Assembly: GCA_949287525.1 (NCBI GenBank)
Contig: CASEGL010000003.1
Location: forward strand, 62,001-126,000
Length of the DNA: 64,000 nt
From: an uncultured Rikenellaceae bacterium
GTDB lineage: Bacteria; Bacteroidota; Bacteroidia; Bacteroidales; Rikenellaceae
Direction: 5' to 3'
Shown here: piece after piece, positions 44,457 to 52,719 of the stretch
Layout: the number at the start of each line of letters is the position of its first letter
Position numbering within the stretch: the first letter of the stretch is position 1
Notes under the pieces: generated by a model
What the model saw: only the letters and a program-made list of their open reading frames with translations
The model's database searches: none
Told to the model about the DNA's origin: nothing
Made by a program: the position numbers and the translations under genes

Positions 44457-45755
44457 ATGCGAAATAGAATGCGGATCGGATGGGCGCTCCTTTGTTTGTT
44501 AGCGATGCTGTTCGGCGGCACCGGTCGGGCGGCGGGACAGACACCGGCCGATGCGGAGCTGGCGGCGGTGTTGAACACAGGCGACCTTTGGCTGTTACGG
44601 GAGCGGTATCCCGTCTTGAAAGATTCGGTGAGCGTGGAGATGCTGCGGCTGATAGCCGAGGCACAGTTGGGGGTCGGCTTCAACCGGTTGGAAGAGGCGG
44701 ATGTGGCATTGGGTGCGCTGCTCGGCACGTATCGTGAGGCATTGGGAGAGGAAACATCGCTCGGCATAGCGGGCCTGCAAGCCTTCAATCTGTTGAACCT
44801 CGGCCGGTATGCGGAGGCGGGATCGATCGGTGTGGAGATGGTCGATGCGTTGGAAGATCGTGTGCCGTTTGAGGCAATGTTTGGGCTGCTGTTTGTCGAG
44901 CGGGTGGTGCAAGGGCTGGCGGAGGTGCCGGCTCCCTATATGGCGCGTCCCGAACAGGATGTGCGCGTGCCGATGAAGATTGTGGAGACTGGCCGTGGGC
45001 ATCATTTCCATATTCCGGTGGAGGTCAATGGCGTGACGAAGGACTTTATTTTCGATACGGGCTGCTCGTTTGGCAATTTCGTGACGGAAGCCTATGCCGA
45101 GGAGGTTGGGCTGCGGATTGTGGCTGATTCGATCCCCATTTCCGGTATGCGTATCGGGCTGGTGAAGCTGGCTACGGCCGATTCGCTGCGGGTGGGCGAC
45201 ATGGTTTATCACAACCTCGTGTTCATGGTGGCGCCGCCCGATCCGGAGGTGGACGAGATGTTCGGTTTCGATGGTGTGCTGGGGGTTAACTTCCTTTGTG
45301 CCGCACGGGAGATTGTGATCGACGTCGAAGCGGGTGAATTTGTTTTTCCGGCCGCGATCAGCAGCGGAGAGCCAAACATGTGCTTGGCCTCCAATATGTC
45401 TTACGTGAGGATCCAATACGACGGTGAACCGTTCGACATCCATTTTGATACGGGAAATGTACATAGCGATTTGGGGGCGGATTTCGCCCAACGATTCCCG
45501 GAGACTGTTGTCGGACTGCCGGAGACGAATGTGCGCAGAGGGGGCTTCGGCGGGCTGACCGAACTGCGTGCGGTGACCTTGCCGGAATTTACCTTCCGGC
45601 TGGACGGCGTACCCGTAACGCTTTACGATACGGATGTGTGCGCTACTGACAATACGCTCACGTTCTATGCCGGATCGCTGGGGGCAGACTTTGTGCTGGC
45701 CTTTCGTCGTCTGACCATCAATTATGAGCGGATGTTTCTGCGCGGGGAACAGTGA
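44457..45755 (+). CDS. Exported aspartic protease-like protein with two DTG motifs
   Basis: A 432-residue protein with a signal peptide (about 1-28, ending AAGQ). An alpha-helical region (about 30-165) with loose helical repeats precedes a retropepsin-like region: first motif FIFDTGCSFGNFV (about 200), the flap-like MRIGLVKLATA, and DGVLGVNFL; then a second motif IHFDTGNVHSDLG (about 326). Two D-T-G motifs in one chain suggest a pepsin-like or tandem retropepsin arrangement. Whether it is an active protease is unproven. A second ATG at 44469 is possible. It stands alone. Confidence 0.72.
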   Translation: MRNRMRIGWALLCLLAMLFGGTGRAAGQTPADAELAAVLNTGDLWLLRERYPVLKDSVSVEMLRLIAEAQLGVGFNRLEEADVALGALLGTYREALGEETSLGIAGLQAFNLLNLGRYAEAGSIGVEMVDALEDRVPFEAMFGLLFVERVVQGLAEVPAPYMARPEQDVRVPMKIVETGRGHHFHIPVEVNGVTKDFIFDTGCSFGNFVTEAYAEEVGLRIVADSIPISGMRIGLVKLATADSLRVGDMVYHNLVFMVAPPDPEVDEMFGFDGVLGVNFLCAAREIVIDVEAGEFVFPAAISSGEPNMCLASNMSYVRIQYDGEPFDIHFDTGNVHSDLGADFAQRFPETVVGLPETNVRRGGFGGLTELRAVTLPEFTFRLDGVPVTLYDTDVCATDNTLTFYAGSLGADFVLAFRRLTINYERMFLRGEQ

Positions 45756-45824
45756 CCCAGTGGGCGAGAGAGACTATCGGCTGAAGAAATGGCGACAGCC
45801 TCTCTTGGGCGCATAAAAGAAAAA

Positions 45825-45852
45825 GGATGACGATCGATCGTCATCCTTTTTT
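45825..45852. terminator. Bidirectional terminator between the protease-like gene and tRNA-Lys
   Basis: A 22-bp palindrome (45825-45846) flanked by AAAAA and TTTTTT; at least 8 bp of stem with a 6-nt loop. Confidence 0.85.
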
Positions 45853-45927
45853 GGTGCTCCCTCCGGGGCTCGAACCCGGGACCCCAACATTAAGAGTGTC
45901 GTGCTCTACCAACTGAGCTAAAGAAGC
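45852..45927 (-). tRNA. tRNA-Lys (CUU anticodon)
   Basis: A 76-nt cloverleaf including an encoded CCA: acceptor GCTTCTT/AGGGAGC (with G-U pairs), D-arm AGCTCAGTTGGTAGAGC, anticodon CTT in loop CTCTTAA (plus 45892-45894), T-arm GGGTTCGAGCCC. Confidence 0.93.
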
Positions 45928-45972
45928 AGTCCTGCTGTCGGTGTAGTATCTTGTACTTCCCTGAAAGCACCG

Positions 45973-46004
45973 CAAAGATAAGGCGATTTTTAAGAAACAC
46001 CAAA
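45973..46004 (-). promoter_or_regulatory. Consensus promoter of tRNA-Lys
   Basis: On the minus strand TTTG (plus 46001-46004), 20 bases, TATCTTTG (plus 45973-45980). Confidence 0.78.
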
Positions 46005-46125
46005 TAAAACATGAAAAAAATGTGGAGAAATATTCTCTGCCGCCTGTCCGGCCGGGGCTGCGGGAAGCGGAGGACTCCGAAAAGCGGGTTTGAGGCGTAC
46101 CGATTGCAAGATTGTCGGTGCGCGT

Positions 46126-46156
46126 TCTGTAAATCGTGAAAAATACGTTACATTTG
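46126..46156 (+). promoter_or_regulatory. Promoter of the RluB-like gene
   Basis: TCTG (46126-46129; one mismatch to TTTG), 19 bases, TACATTTG (46149-46156; exact). The ATG is 27 bp downstream. Confidence 0.6.
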
Positions 46157-46182
46157 CCATTTGATTAACCATTCATCTGGAA

Positions 46183-47628
46183 ATGAAAAATTTTGAAGAC
46201 AGAGACAGCCGTCCCGATCGGGAAGATGCGGATGGCGGACAGGAGCGTCGCCCGGCCTATGCGGCGTTCATGAAAGACAAGAGAAACCGTACGGACAATC
46301 ATCGGAAGGACGATGAACAGCCCAAAACGTTCCATAAAGGCTATGGCCGCCAAACGGAAGGAGCGGGCGAGGAGCGTCGTTTCGACCGTGACAGACGTCC
46401 GGATACGAGATATCAGAGCGGAACGGATTCCCATCGCCGTGGCGGAGAGCGCCGCGAGGATCGCAGACCGGCCGGAGCGGAAGGGTCGCAACAGCGCCGT
46501 TCTTTCAACCCCAACTTCGACGCATCCAATCGGCTGATCGGGCAGTCCAAGCCGTTCCATCGTTCAAACGGTGAAGGCGACGGCGAGGCTCCGCAGGGAT
46601 ACGGCAGCCGTCAGCGTTCCGACAACCGGTATGAGGGCGGTCGCGGCCGCAATGATCGGAAACCCTATCAGAGCAAGGACAACGCAGGGCGCGATTACCG
46701 CAAGGGAGGTGACCGCATGTACGACAAACGGGAGACGGAGGAACGGTCGGAGAATCGTCCGTCGCGCTCGTTCCGGTCGAACTACGACGAGTTCAAGCCG
46801 CACTATGACAGCGAGTGCAAACGCGGCGGAAACGGCAAGCCCTACAGAAAAAACGACCGCAATGCGGCCTATGATTCGGAGCATTATCCGACGTTTGCTC
46901 CGGAGGTGACGGACGGCAAGATCCGTCTGAATCGGTATATCGCCATGTCGGGCATCTGTTCGCGCCGCGAAGCCGACGAATTCATCCAGTCGGGCGTCGT
47001 TACGGTGAACGGTGCTGTGGTGACGGAACTGGGCGCAAAGGTCGATCTGTCGGACGAGGTGCGCTTCCACGGCGAGGTGATCCGCAACGAGCGGAAGGTG
47101 TACATTGTGATGAACAAACCGAAAGGGTATGTAACCTCCGTAGAGGATCCCCATGCCGACAAAACCGTCATGGAACTGTTGAAAAACGGCTGCAAGGAGC
47201 GTGTGTATCCGGTCGGCCGACTCGACAAGAACAGCCTCGGCGTGCTGCTGATTACCAACGACGGAGACATGGCCAAACGACTGATGCACCCGTCGTTCGA
47301 GAAGAAGAAAGTCTATCAGGTTTCGCTCGACAAGCCGCTGACACGTGCCGATATGGACGCACTGGTCGAGGGCTTTGAACTGGAAGACGGCGAAATCCAT
47401 GCCGATTCGGTCAGCTATGTCGGTGAGAAAAAGACCGAGGTGGGCGTCGAAATCCACTCCGGGCGCAACCGTATCGTGCGGCGCATGTTCGAGCATCTCG
47501 GATACCGCGTCATCAAGCTGGACCGTGTCTATTTCGCCGGTCTGACCAAGCAGAAGCTCAAACGGGGCGAATGGCGTTTCCTGACGCCGCGCGAGGTGCA
47601 GGCGCTGCGGTCGGGACAGTACGAATAG
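46183..47628 (+). CDS. RluB/RsuA-family pseudouridine synthase with a long charged N-terminal extension
   Basis: Modifies uridine in 23S or 16S rRNA. The C-terminal 236 residues are a normal enzyme: S4 domain (KIRLNRYIAMSGICSRREAD, about 246-300) and catalytic domain with the active Asp in GRLDKNSLGVLL and the conserved EIHSGRNRIVRRMFEHLG. The first 245 residues are a low-complexity extension rich in Arg, Gly, Asp, Ser and Tyr with RR/RG repeats and no fold I recognise; it looks disordered and RNA-binding. The ATG at 46183 fits the promoter 27 bp upstream, so the extension is probably made. Confidence 0.9.
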   Translation: MKNFEDRDSRPDREDADGGQERRPAYAAFMKDKRNRTDNHRKDDEQPKTFHKGYGRQTEGAGEERRFDRDRRPDTRYQSGTDSHRRGGERREDRRPAGAEGSQQRRSFNPNFDASNRLIGQSKPFHRSNGEGDGEAPQGYGSRQRSDNRYEGGRGRNDRKPYQSKDNAGRDYRKGGDRMYDKRETEERSENRPSRSFRSNYDEFKPHYDSECKRGGNGKPYRKNDRNAAYDSEHYPTFAPEVTDGKIRLNRYIAMSGICSRREADEFIQSGVVTVNGAVVTELGAKVDLSDEVRFHGEVIRNERKVYIVMNKPKGYVTSVEDPHADKTVMELLKNGCKERVYPVGRLDKNSLGVLLITNDGDMAKRLMHPSFEKKKVYQVSLDKPLTRADMDALVEGFELEDGEIHADSVSYVGEKKTEVGVEIHSGRNRIVRRMFEHLGYRVIKLDRVYFAGLTKQKLKRGEWRFLTPREVQALRSGQYE

Positions 47629-47661
47629 AGAGCCGATCTGCAGTAAATCGGAACGAAGAAT

Positions 47662-47700
47662 CGGGTGGGGTGACGAAAGGTTGTCCCACCCGTTTGTTTG
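47662..47700 (+). terminator. Terminator of the RluB-like gene
   Basis: An 8-bp stem (47662-47669 with 47685-47692) followed by TTTGTTTG. Confidence 0.65.
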
Positions 47701-47713
47701 TGCGCAACGGGCG

Positions 47714-47914
47714 CTATGCGGCGGTGGTGCTGACGATCAGATAGGTCAGGCCGGCAATCAGGATAAAGATCAGCGCGAGGGCAATCAGCGAAGCGGCGCG
47801 ATGCCATGCGGATGCGGATTTGCTTTCGGCGGGCTTTCGGCGAGCCAGCTCGGCGCCTTCTTCTTCGGTCTGTCGGATGATCTTCAGTTCTTCCGGAGTA
47901 AGTTGTCTGGGCAT
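47714..47914 (-). CDS. Small single-pass membrane protein
   Basis: A 66-residue protein from the ATG at 47914 (MPRQLTPEELKIIRQ). The N-terminal half is a charged helix (to about 35), then a membrane segment (about 41-61, ASLIALALIFILIAGLTYLI) and a short periplasmic end. An ATG 27 bp upstream would add a Thr/Pro/Gln leader. No family is recognised. It converges with the preceding gene and sits between it and prmC. Amphipathic N-terminus plus one membrane helix is all that can be said. Confidence 0.6.
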   Translation of the reverse strand: MPRQLTPEELKIIRQTEEEGAELARRKPAESKSASAWHRAASLIALALIFILIAGLTYLIVSTTAA

Positions 47915-48106
47915 GGGCTGTGATGCTGTTGGTGTTTGCAAAAATAGAGAAATAATGGATGTTTACCGAACCTGTTCCGGAAAATGATGCTCGTCGACAG
48001 TGTTGTTTTGTGTGTGTATTTTATTGGCATGCAATTATTTGATTGTTGCTATATTTTGTATTGATGAATGTGTAAAATTACAGAAGGGAACAAGTCGGAA
48101 CGGCGG

Positions 48107-48136
48107 TTGGATTTCCGTCAAGAATGGATACCTTTG
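48107..48136 (+). promoter_or_regulatory. Promoter of prmC-recX
   Basis: TTG (48107-48109; GTTG in context), 19 bases, TACCTTTG (48129-48136; exact). The box ends 4 bases before the prmC ATG, so the message is probably leaderless. Confidence 0.65.
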
Positions 48137-48140
48137 CCGT

Positions 48141-49004
48141 ATGGAACGCAGAGAAGCGATAGCATGTATACAGGAAGCCGTTGCAGCGGTTTATTCGCGG
48201 GAAGAGGCGCGGGTCATCGCCTGGGAGGTGGCCGGACACCTGTGCGGGTTCACCCGTTCGCAGGGAATTGCCGATCCGACCGCCGCGATTCCGGCAGAGG
48301 CTGAGGCAGGCATTACCGAGGCGTGCCGCCAGCTTGCGGCCGGTCGTCCGTTGCAATATGTCATCGGCGAAACGGAATTTTACGGACTTTCGTTTGCCGT
48401 TGCCGAGGGCGTACTGATCCCTCGGCCTGAGACGGAAGAGCTGGTGCAATGGATTGCTGCCGATTGGGCAGGGCGATCCGGTTTGCGGGTTCTGGATGTC
48501 GGCACCGGCAGCGGAGCGATAGCCGTCACATTGGCACATCTGCTGCATGATGCGGCGATCGATGCCGTTGATATTTCCGGAGAGGCTTTGCGCATTGCTG
48601 CGGAGAACGCCCGCCGCCATGGTGCAGCGGTTCAGTTCGTCGGCAATGATGCTTTGGCTGCTACCGAACAGTTTGCCGGTCGGCTGCCTCGTGACCGCTA
48701 TGATATTATTGTTTCCAATCCTCCTTATATACCGGCTTCGGAGTATGCCGACATGCGCGACAATGTACGTCTTTGGGAGCCGTCCGAGGCATTGTTCGTA
48801 TCCGATTCGGATCCGCTCGTGTTTTACCGGGCAATCGGACACCATGCGTTGCATCTGTTGAATGATGGGGGACGGCTTTATTTTGAAATTCACGAGCGTT
48901 TCGGTCAGGACGTATGCGCATTGATGCAAGATGAAGGATTTTCGGAGGTGAAGCGCCGCAATGACTTGAATAACAAACAGAGAATGGTGCGATGCGTAAA
49001 GTAA
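48141..49004 (+). CDS. prmC: Peptide chain release factor N5-glutamine methyltransferase
   Basis: Methylates the GGQ glutamine of release factors. The 287-residue protein has an N-terminal helical domain (about 1-75), the PrmC motif PLQYVIGETEFYGL, IPRPETEELV, the SAM motif VLDVGTGSGAIAV and the catalytic NPPY (IIVSNPPYIP). The ATG at 48141 starts the conserved sequence and lies directly after the promoter; the frame is open upstream to 48000 but without homology. It overlaps recX by 13 bp. Confidence 0.93.
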   Translation: MERREAIACIQEAVAAVYSREEARVIAWEVAGHLCGFTRSQGIADPTAAIPAEAEAGITEACRQLAAGRPLQYVIGETEFYGLSFAVAEGVLIPRPETEELVQWIAADWAGRSGLRVLDVGTGSGAIAVTLAHLLHDAAIDAVDISGEALRIAAENARRHGAAVQFVGNDALAATEQFAGRLPRDRYDIIVSNPPYIPASEYADMRDNVRLWEPSEALFVSDSDPLVFYRAIGHHALHLLNDGGRLYFEIHERFGQDVCALMQDEGFSEVKRRNDLNNKQRMVRCVK

Positions 49005-49534
49005 GGGAAACATGTTCCGAGGAGGTGGCTGCTTCGAGGATGCGGGTCAGCAAGACGCCGGAGAAAGCCTTGCAGGATCTGATGCGGTATGCCGCCAGGG
49101 CGGAACGTTCGAGTGGCGATGCGTTGCGCCTGATGCGTAGATGGGGTATTGATGAGACAGCACGCCAACAGATTCTGAAGAAATTACAGCAGCAGCATTT
49201 TATTGATGATGAGCGTTTTGCGCAGGCTTATGTGCGTGAAAAACTGCATCTTGCCGGTTGGGGTATCCACAAGATAAGGATGGGGTTGCGCCTCAAGGGT
49301 ATCGACAAGGCAATCATAGAGCGGGTGTTGGATTTTTCCGCACAGGATAAGCAGGAGAATGAACAACGCCTGTCCGAACTGCTGACTCGCAAACGCCGCA
49401 GCTTGAAAGAGGATTGTGTTTACAAAATTAAAGACAAGCTGATTCGTTACGGAATGTCCCGTGGCTATGAATACGAATCTGTACGCGAGGTAGTTGCGGA
49501 AATCCTCCGTGATGAGTTGAATGACGCGGAGTAG
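48992..49534 (+). CDS. recX: Regulatory protein RecX
   Basis: Modulates RecA filaments. The 180-residue protein consists of helical repeats with the family patterns ALQDLMRYAARAERS, LQQQHFIDDERFAQAYVREKL and WGIHKIRMGLRLKGI. It starts inside prmC (13-bp overlap), so the two are coupled. recA is 7 kb away on the other strand rather than adjacent. Confidence 0.9.
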   Translation: MRKVRETCSEEVAASRMRVSKTPEKALQDLMRYAARAERSSGDALRLMRRWGIDETARQQILKKLQQQHFIDDERFAQAYVREKLHLAGWGIHKIRMGLRLKGIDKAIIERVLDFSAQDKQENEQRLSELLTRKRRSLKEDCVYKIKDKLIRYGMSRGYEYESVREVVAEILRDELNDAE

Positions 49535-49791
49535 TCGGCAATCCCATCTAATTACAAATGTAAACATATTGTCTGCCTCAATAGTGAAAGGCTGGGGCGT
49601 TCGTGTTGCAGCTCGAATCCCGGCATTTGGCTGGCGGTGGTTTCTCAGCCATTGTTGCATCATGTTGGTGTCGGAGAACCCAAGGGGAAAGACATGTTGA
49701 AAACCGGGTAGAATACGGTTTGCAGCAACACGGTAAAGACGCAATAACGCGTCAGTTGTTGGTATTGCCCCGATACAGCATGTTACAATTG
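49535..49791. other. Spacer between recX and the DHA2 transporter gene
   Basis: 257 bases without a supported gene. Near the recX end TTACAAATGTAA (49552-49563) is a small inverted repeat. No hairpin terminator with U-tract was found for either converging gene apart from the T6 run at 49800 inside the transporter's last codons. Confidence 0.4.
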
Positions 49792-51240
49792 TTATCCCCG
49801 TTTTTTAACACGTACACCCTCCGGCAACGGAAGGGTGATACGTGAGAAACTGGCGATGGCTCCGGCCACGGCAAAGCAGCCGGCGATTACCAATGACAGG
49901 TGGGTGCTGTCGGGGGAGAGGTGGAAGAGTAAAGCGACCAATGCGGCTCCTGTGGTTTGTCCGACCAAGCGTGAGGTTGCCAGCATGCCGCTGGCGCTGC
50001 CGCTGCGATGTGCGGGAGCGGAGCCGATCATGATGCTGTTGTTCGGGGACTGGAATAAACCGAAGCCCAAACCGCACAACACCATGCGCCAGATAATGTC
50101 GAACGGGGCCGGATCAGCCGGCAGCCAGGCCAGGAGCGTCAGGCCGATCGACATGCAGACCAAGCCCAGCCCGCCGAGCAAACCGGCGTGTATGTGTTCG
50201 ATCAGGCGTCCCGCCAAGGGGGCGATAATGACGATAATGGCCGGCCATGCGGTCATTGTGAGGCCGGTAGATACGGCGTCGTAGCCGAAAGTGCGTTGCA
50301 GAAGAAACGGCAGCGCGACCAATGCCAAGGATTGTGCGATGAATGAACAGATGCTTGTCGCAACGGACATGGCAAAGATCGGAATGCGCAGCAGGTCGAA
50401 CGGCAGGATCGGGTAGGGTTTATGCAGCTGGCTGCGTACGAAAATCGTGCCGATTATGCCGAGCAAAATGACGCCGGCAATGATATAGGGCAGGGAGATG
50501 CCGTGTGCATAACCTTCGATGGAGGCAATCAGCAACCCGAAAGTCAATGCGTTCATAATACCGTCACGCCAATCGAATTTACGTCCCTGATTCTTGACCG
50601 GATTTTCAGGTAGGAAGCTGTAACTTAAAGAGTATGCGATAATTCCGATCGGTATGTTGATTGCAAACAACCATGGCCACGGAGCGATGGAGAGGATGCC
50701 TGCGGCGATGGTCGGGCCGGCGACGGACGATACGGCCACGATCGTGGCATTGAGTCCCATGCCGCGTCCCAGAAAACGGCGCGGGTAAATGATGCGGATC
50801 AGGGTTGTATTGACGCTTGTGACGGCAGCCGCCCCGAAACCTTGACAGACACGGGCGGCTACCAGCATGCCGAAGGAGTGGGTGAATGTACAGATGACGG
50901 ATGCCGCCGTAAAGACCATTAATCCCAGCAGATAGATTTTCCGATAGCCGATCAGGTCGCCCAGTGTCGAGAAGGAGAGCAGGGAAATGACGAGTGCCAG
51001 CTGGTAGGCGTTGACGATCCAGATTGAATCGGCCGGCGACACGTCCAGTACGTGTGCTATCGTTGGAAGCGCCACATTGGCAATCGCGCCGTCGAGTACG
51101 GACAGCGATACGCCGAAAGCAACCGCAACAATTGCCCAGATGCGTTGCGGCATGGGAAGTCCATCCCAACTCGTTGCTTGTTGTGGGGTGTCCGAGGTCG
51201 GTTGTGGGCGATTATCGGATATATGGAGGTGTGAAAACAC
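49792..51240 (-). CDS. MFS transporter, DHA2 family (EmrB/QacA type)
   Basis: Inner membrane drug:proton antiporter of 482 residues with 14 membrane segments. The DHA2 signatures are visible: LSVLDGAIANVALPTIA in the first segment (motif D1), LGDLIGYRKIYLLGL (motif A) and RVCQGFGAAAVTSVN. The N-terminus has a 30-residue Gln/Thr/Pro-rich tail. No adaptor or TolC gene lies next to it, unlike the EmrB-like gene at 29-30.6 kb, and the two are not close relatives by eye. Substrate unknown. Confidence 0.9.
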   Translation of the reverse strand: MFSHLHISDNRPQPTSDTPQQATSWDGLPMPQRIWAIVAVAFGVSLSVLDGAIANVALPTIAHVLDVSPADSIWIVNAYQLALVISLLSFSTLGDLIGYRKIYLLGLMVFTAASVICTFTHSFGMLVAARVCQGFGAAAVTSVNTTLIRIIYPRRFLGRGMGLNATIVAVSSVAGPTIAAGILSIAPWPWLFAINIPIGIIAYSLSYSFLPENPVKNQGRKFDWRDGIMNALTFGLLIASIEGYAHGISLPYIIAGVILLGIIGTIFVRSQLHKPYPILPFDLLRIPIFAMSVATSICSFIAQSLALVALPFLLQRTFGYDAVSTGLTMTAWPAIIVIIAPLAGRLIEHIHAGLLGGLGLVCMSIGLTLLAWLPADPAPFDIIWRMVLCGLGFGLFQSPNNSIMIGSAPAHRSGSASGMLATSRLVGQTTGAALVALLFHLSPDSTHLSLVIAGCFAVAGAIASFSRITLPLPEGVRVKKRG

Positions 51241-51735
51241 GACTTTTCAACATAAATATAGACAAAGGTAGTAACTTTTTCACGATGTCCGCGTGCCTGC
51301 AGAGGCTCTTTCCGACGGAAAATTGCGGCAGCGGCAGGATGTGTTTATAATTTCCGCATAACCTGGTGTGGGATTGGGTGTATGTGATGTGCGGGCTGTC
51401 GGGCGGCATGAAGAGATGTGTGTGGTGGGTTCGGCTGTTTTCTGAAAAAGGTGTCCCTGTATCGATTACAGTTTACCGGAGGAGCTGCGTATCGTTATGA
51501 TACGCGGGGCATTCAAAGAACGGAGTGATGCAGTAATAGTGATGTATTGTAAAAAAACGCGAATTATGTTATATGTCAATATCTTATATTGCTGTTATCT
51601 CTTCTTTATTTAACATAATATAAATTATGACTCACTCTTCAGAAGAGCAAAACGAAAGGGTATTGCAGACTGGCTGCATACCCCTTGGGTGGAATCACTC
51701 TCTTTCCGAAGTGTGGCCGGAGGGCGTATCGGGTT
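51241..51735. other. Long spacer upstream of the DHA2 gene
   Basis: 495 bases, turning AT-rich after about 51530. A -7 box (TACCTTTG, minus strand, plus 51263-51270) lies 22 bp before the DHA2 start. A small hairpin GCGTATC-GTTAT-GATACGC sits at 51487-51505. At 51656-51690 a hairpin with loop ACTGG is followed on the minus strand by TTTCGTTTT and probably ends the XRE gene. A 42-codon plus-strand frame at 51628 was not accepted. Confidence 0.45.
51656..51690 (-). terminator. Terminator of the XRE regulator gene
   Basis: Imperfect stem (AAGGGTATTGCAG with CTGCATACCCCTT, loop ACTGG) followed on the minus strand by TTTCGTTTTGC. Confidence 0.6.
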
Positions 51736-52266
51736 TTATTCGTCCTCAGTATAATTGAAGGATTCGACCGTGTGGTCTGCGTAGAAGATCATCACCTTGC
51801 GGATTTTTCTCTCCAGACGGCAACCGACTGTTGGGTCTGCCGGCAGCATGTTCTCCGGTTCTGTAGTTGCACGGGAATGGGACTGTTCATTGCGCATGGT
51901 TTTGCCGGTGTCTGCTGCCGAAAAAGACAATTCCCGCTGAACGGACTTGCAGGCTGGCATTACAGTCGCTACATCCATCTTGGGTTCGGAAGCTGAAGCT
52001 GACGCTGACGTAGAAGCATCATCAGTCTGTGCTTGTTCTGGAGGGTTGTCGGATGAGTTGCGATACATAGAACCTGTACCGAGAATAAACCAGTCAGGAT
52101 TCAGGTCGGGAAACGCTTTGAGCAGTTTGCAGACAAAATCGATGCTCGGCTTGTTGCGACCGGCCAATATGTGGGATATTCCGGATGGCTGAATTTCCAG
52201 GATGTCGGCTAATCGGTTTGCCGATAACGACTTTGCGGACAATATCTGTTGTAAACGGTCTTTCAT
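51736..52266 (-). CDS. XRE-family helix-turn-helix transcriptional regulator
   Basis: A 176-residue DNA-binding protein. Residues 1-62 are a lambda-repressor-like HTH (SANRLADILEIQPSGISHIL as helix-turn-helix; then GRNKPSIDFVCKLLKAF and NPDWFILGTG). A Ser/Ala/Asp low-complexity linker follows (about 66-140, TSASASASEP). The C-terminus ERKIRKVMIFYADHTVESF is a short conserved patch seen in Bacteroidetes HTH proteins. The ATG at 52266 begins the HTH; an ATG 33 bp upstream is less likely. Targets are unknown; a symmetric site in its own promoter suggests autoregulation. Confidence 0.82.
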   Translation of the reverse strand: MKDRLQQILSAKSLSANRLADILEIQPSGISHILAGRNKPSIDFVCKLLKAFPDLNPDWFILGTGSMYRNSSDNPPEQAQTDDASTSASASASEPKMDVATVMPACKSVQRELSFSAADTGKTMRNEQSHSRATTEPENMLPADPTVGCRLERKIRKVMIFYADHTVESFNYTEDE

Positions 52267-52288
52267 GGTGTGGCCAAAAGTTGGTTTA

Positions 52289-52310
52289 CAAATATACATC
52301 CAATACGGAT
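52289..52310 (-). promoter_or_regulatory. Promoter -7 box and candidate operator of the XRE gene
   Basis: Minus strand TATATTTG (plus 52289-52296), exact -7 match, 22 bp before the ATG. Just upstream, ATCC-AATAC-GGAT (52298-52310) is an inverted repeat located between -33 and -7, where a repressor would block polymerase. Confidence 0.5.
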
Positions 52311-52640
52311 GGATTGAATAGCAGAAAGCATTATTTTTGTCTTGACAATATTTACACGTTTTATTTATGTCTTTTAATTGTTTAGCTTAGTAATTGCAAT
52401 ATGCTGGTTTTTACTGTGTTTTGTTGTTGTGCGAATGCTTAAATGCTGATTGATCTCAGCTTTTGCAGCTGCAATGAACTTTAATGTCATTTATTGGTTT
52501 TTATTAAGTGTTTTAATTAATTGATTATGATGTAGTTTACGTTTATAAATTCAATTATAATTCAGTGGTGTTTTTATTTAATTAGGGCGGGTGTTGGAAA
52601 AAAGCAGAGTGTGTTTACACTTGTAGTTACAAGTATAACA
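52311..52640. other. AT-rich non-coding island
   Basis: About 330 bases of very low GC compared with the rest of the window, with many T- and A-runs and no open frame of note. Near its right end ACTTGTA-GT-TACAAGT (52619-52634) is a 16-bp inverted repeat, just before the HIT gene terminator. Confidence 0.6.
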
Positions 52641-52670
52641 AAAAAGGAGCGTGTCGGACAGACGCTCCTT
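52641..52670 (-). terminator. Terminator of the relA-HIT unit
   Basis: A 9-bp stem (52644-52652 with 52662-52670) followed on the minus strand by a T-run, 50 bp after the HIT gene stop. Confidence 0.8.
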
Positions 52671-52719
52671 GAACGGGACAGGTATTCCCTATCCTACCCT
52701 CTCTTTGCCGGTAGAAGAA

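Noticed and set aside
51628..51756. A 42-codon plus-strand frame before the XRE gene end
   Set aside because: It contains the XRE terminator hairpin and overlaps the XRE 3' end; no family resemblance.
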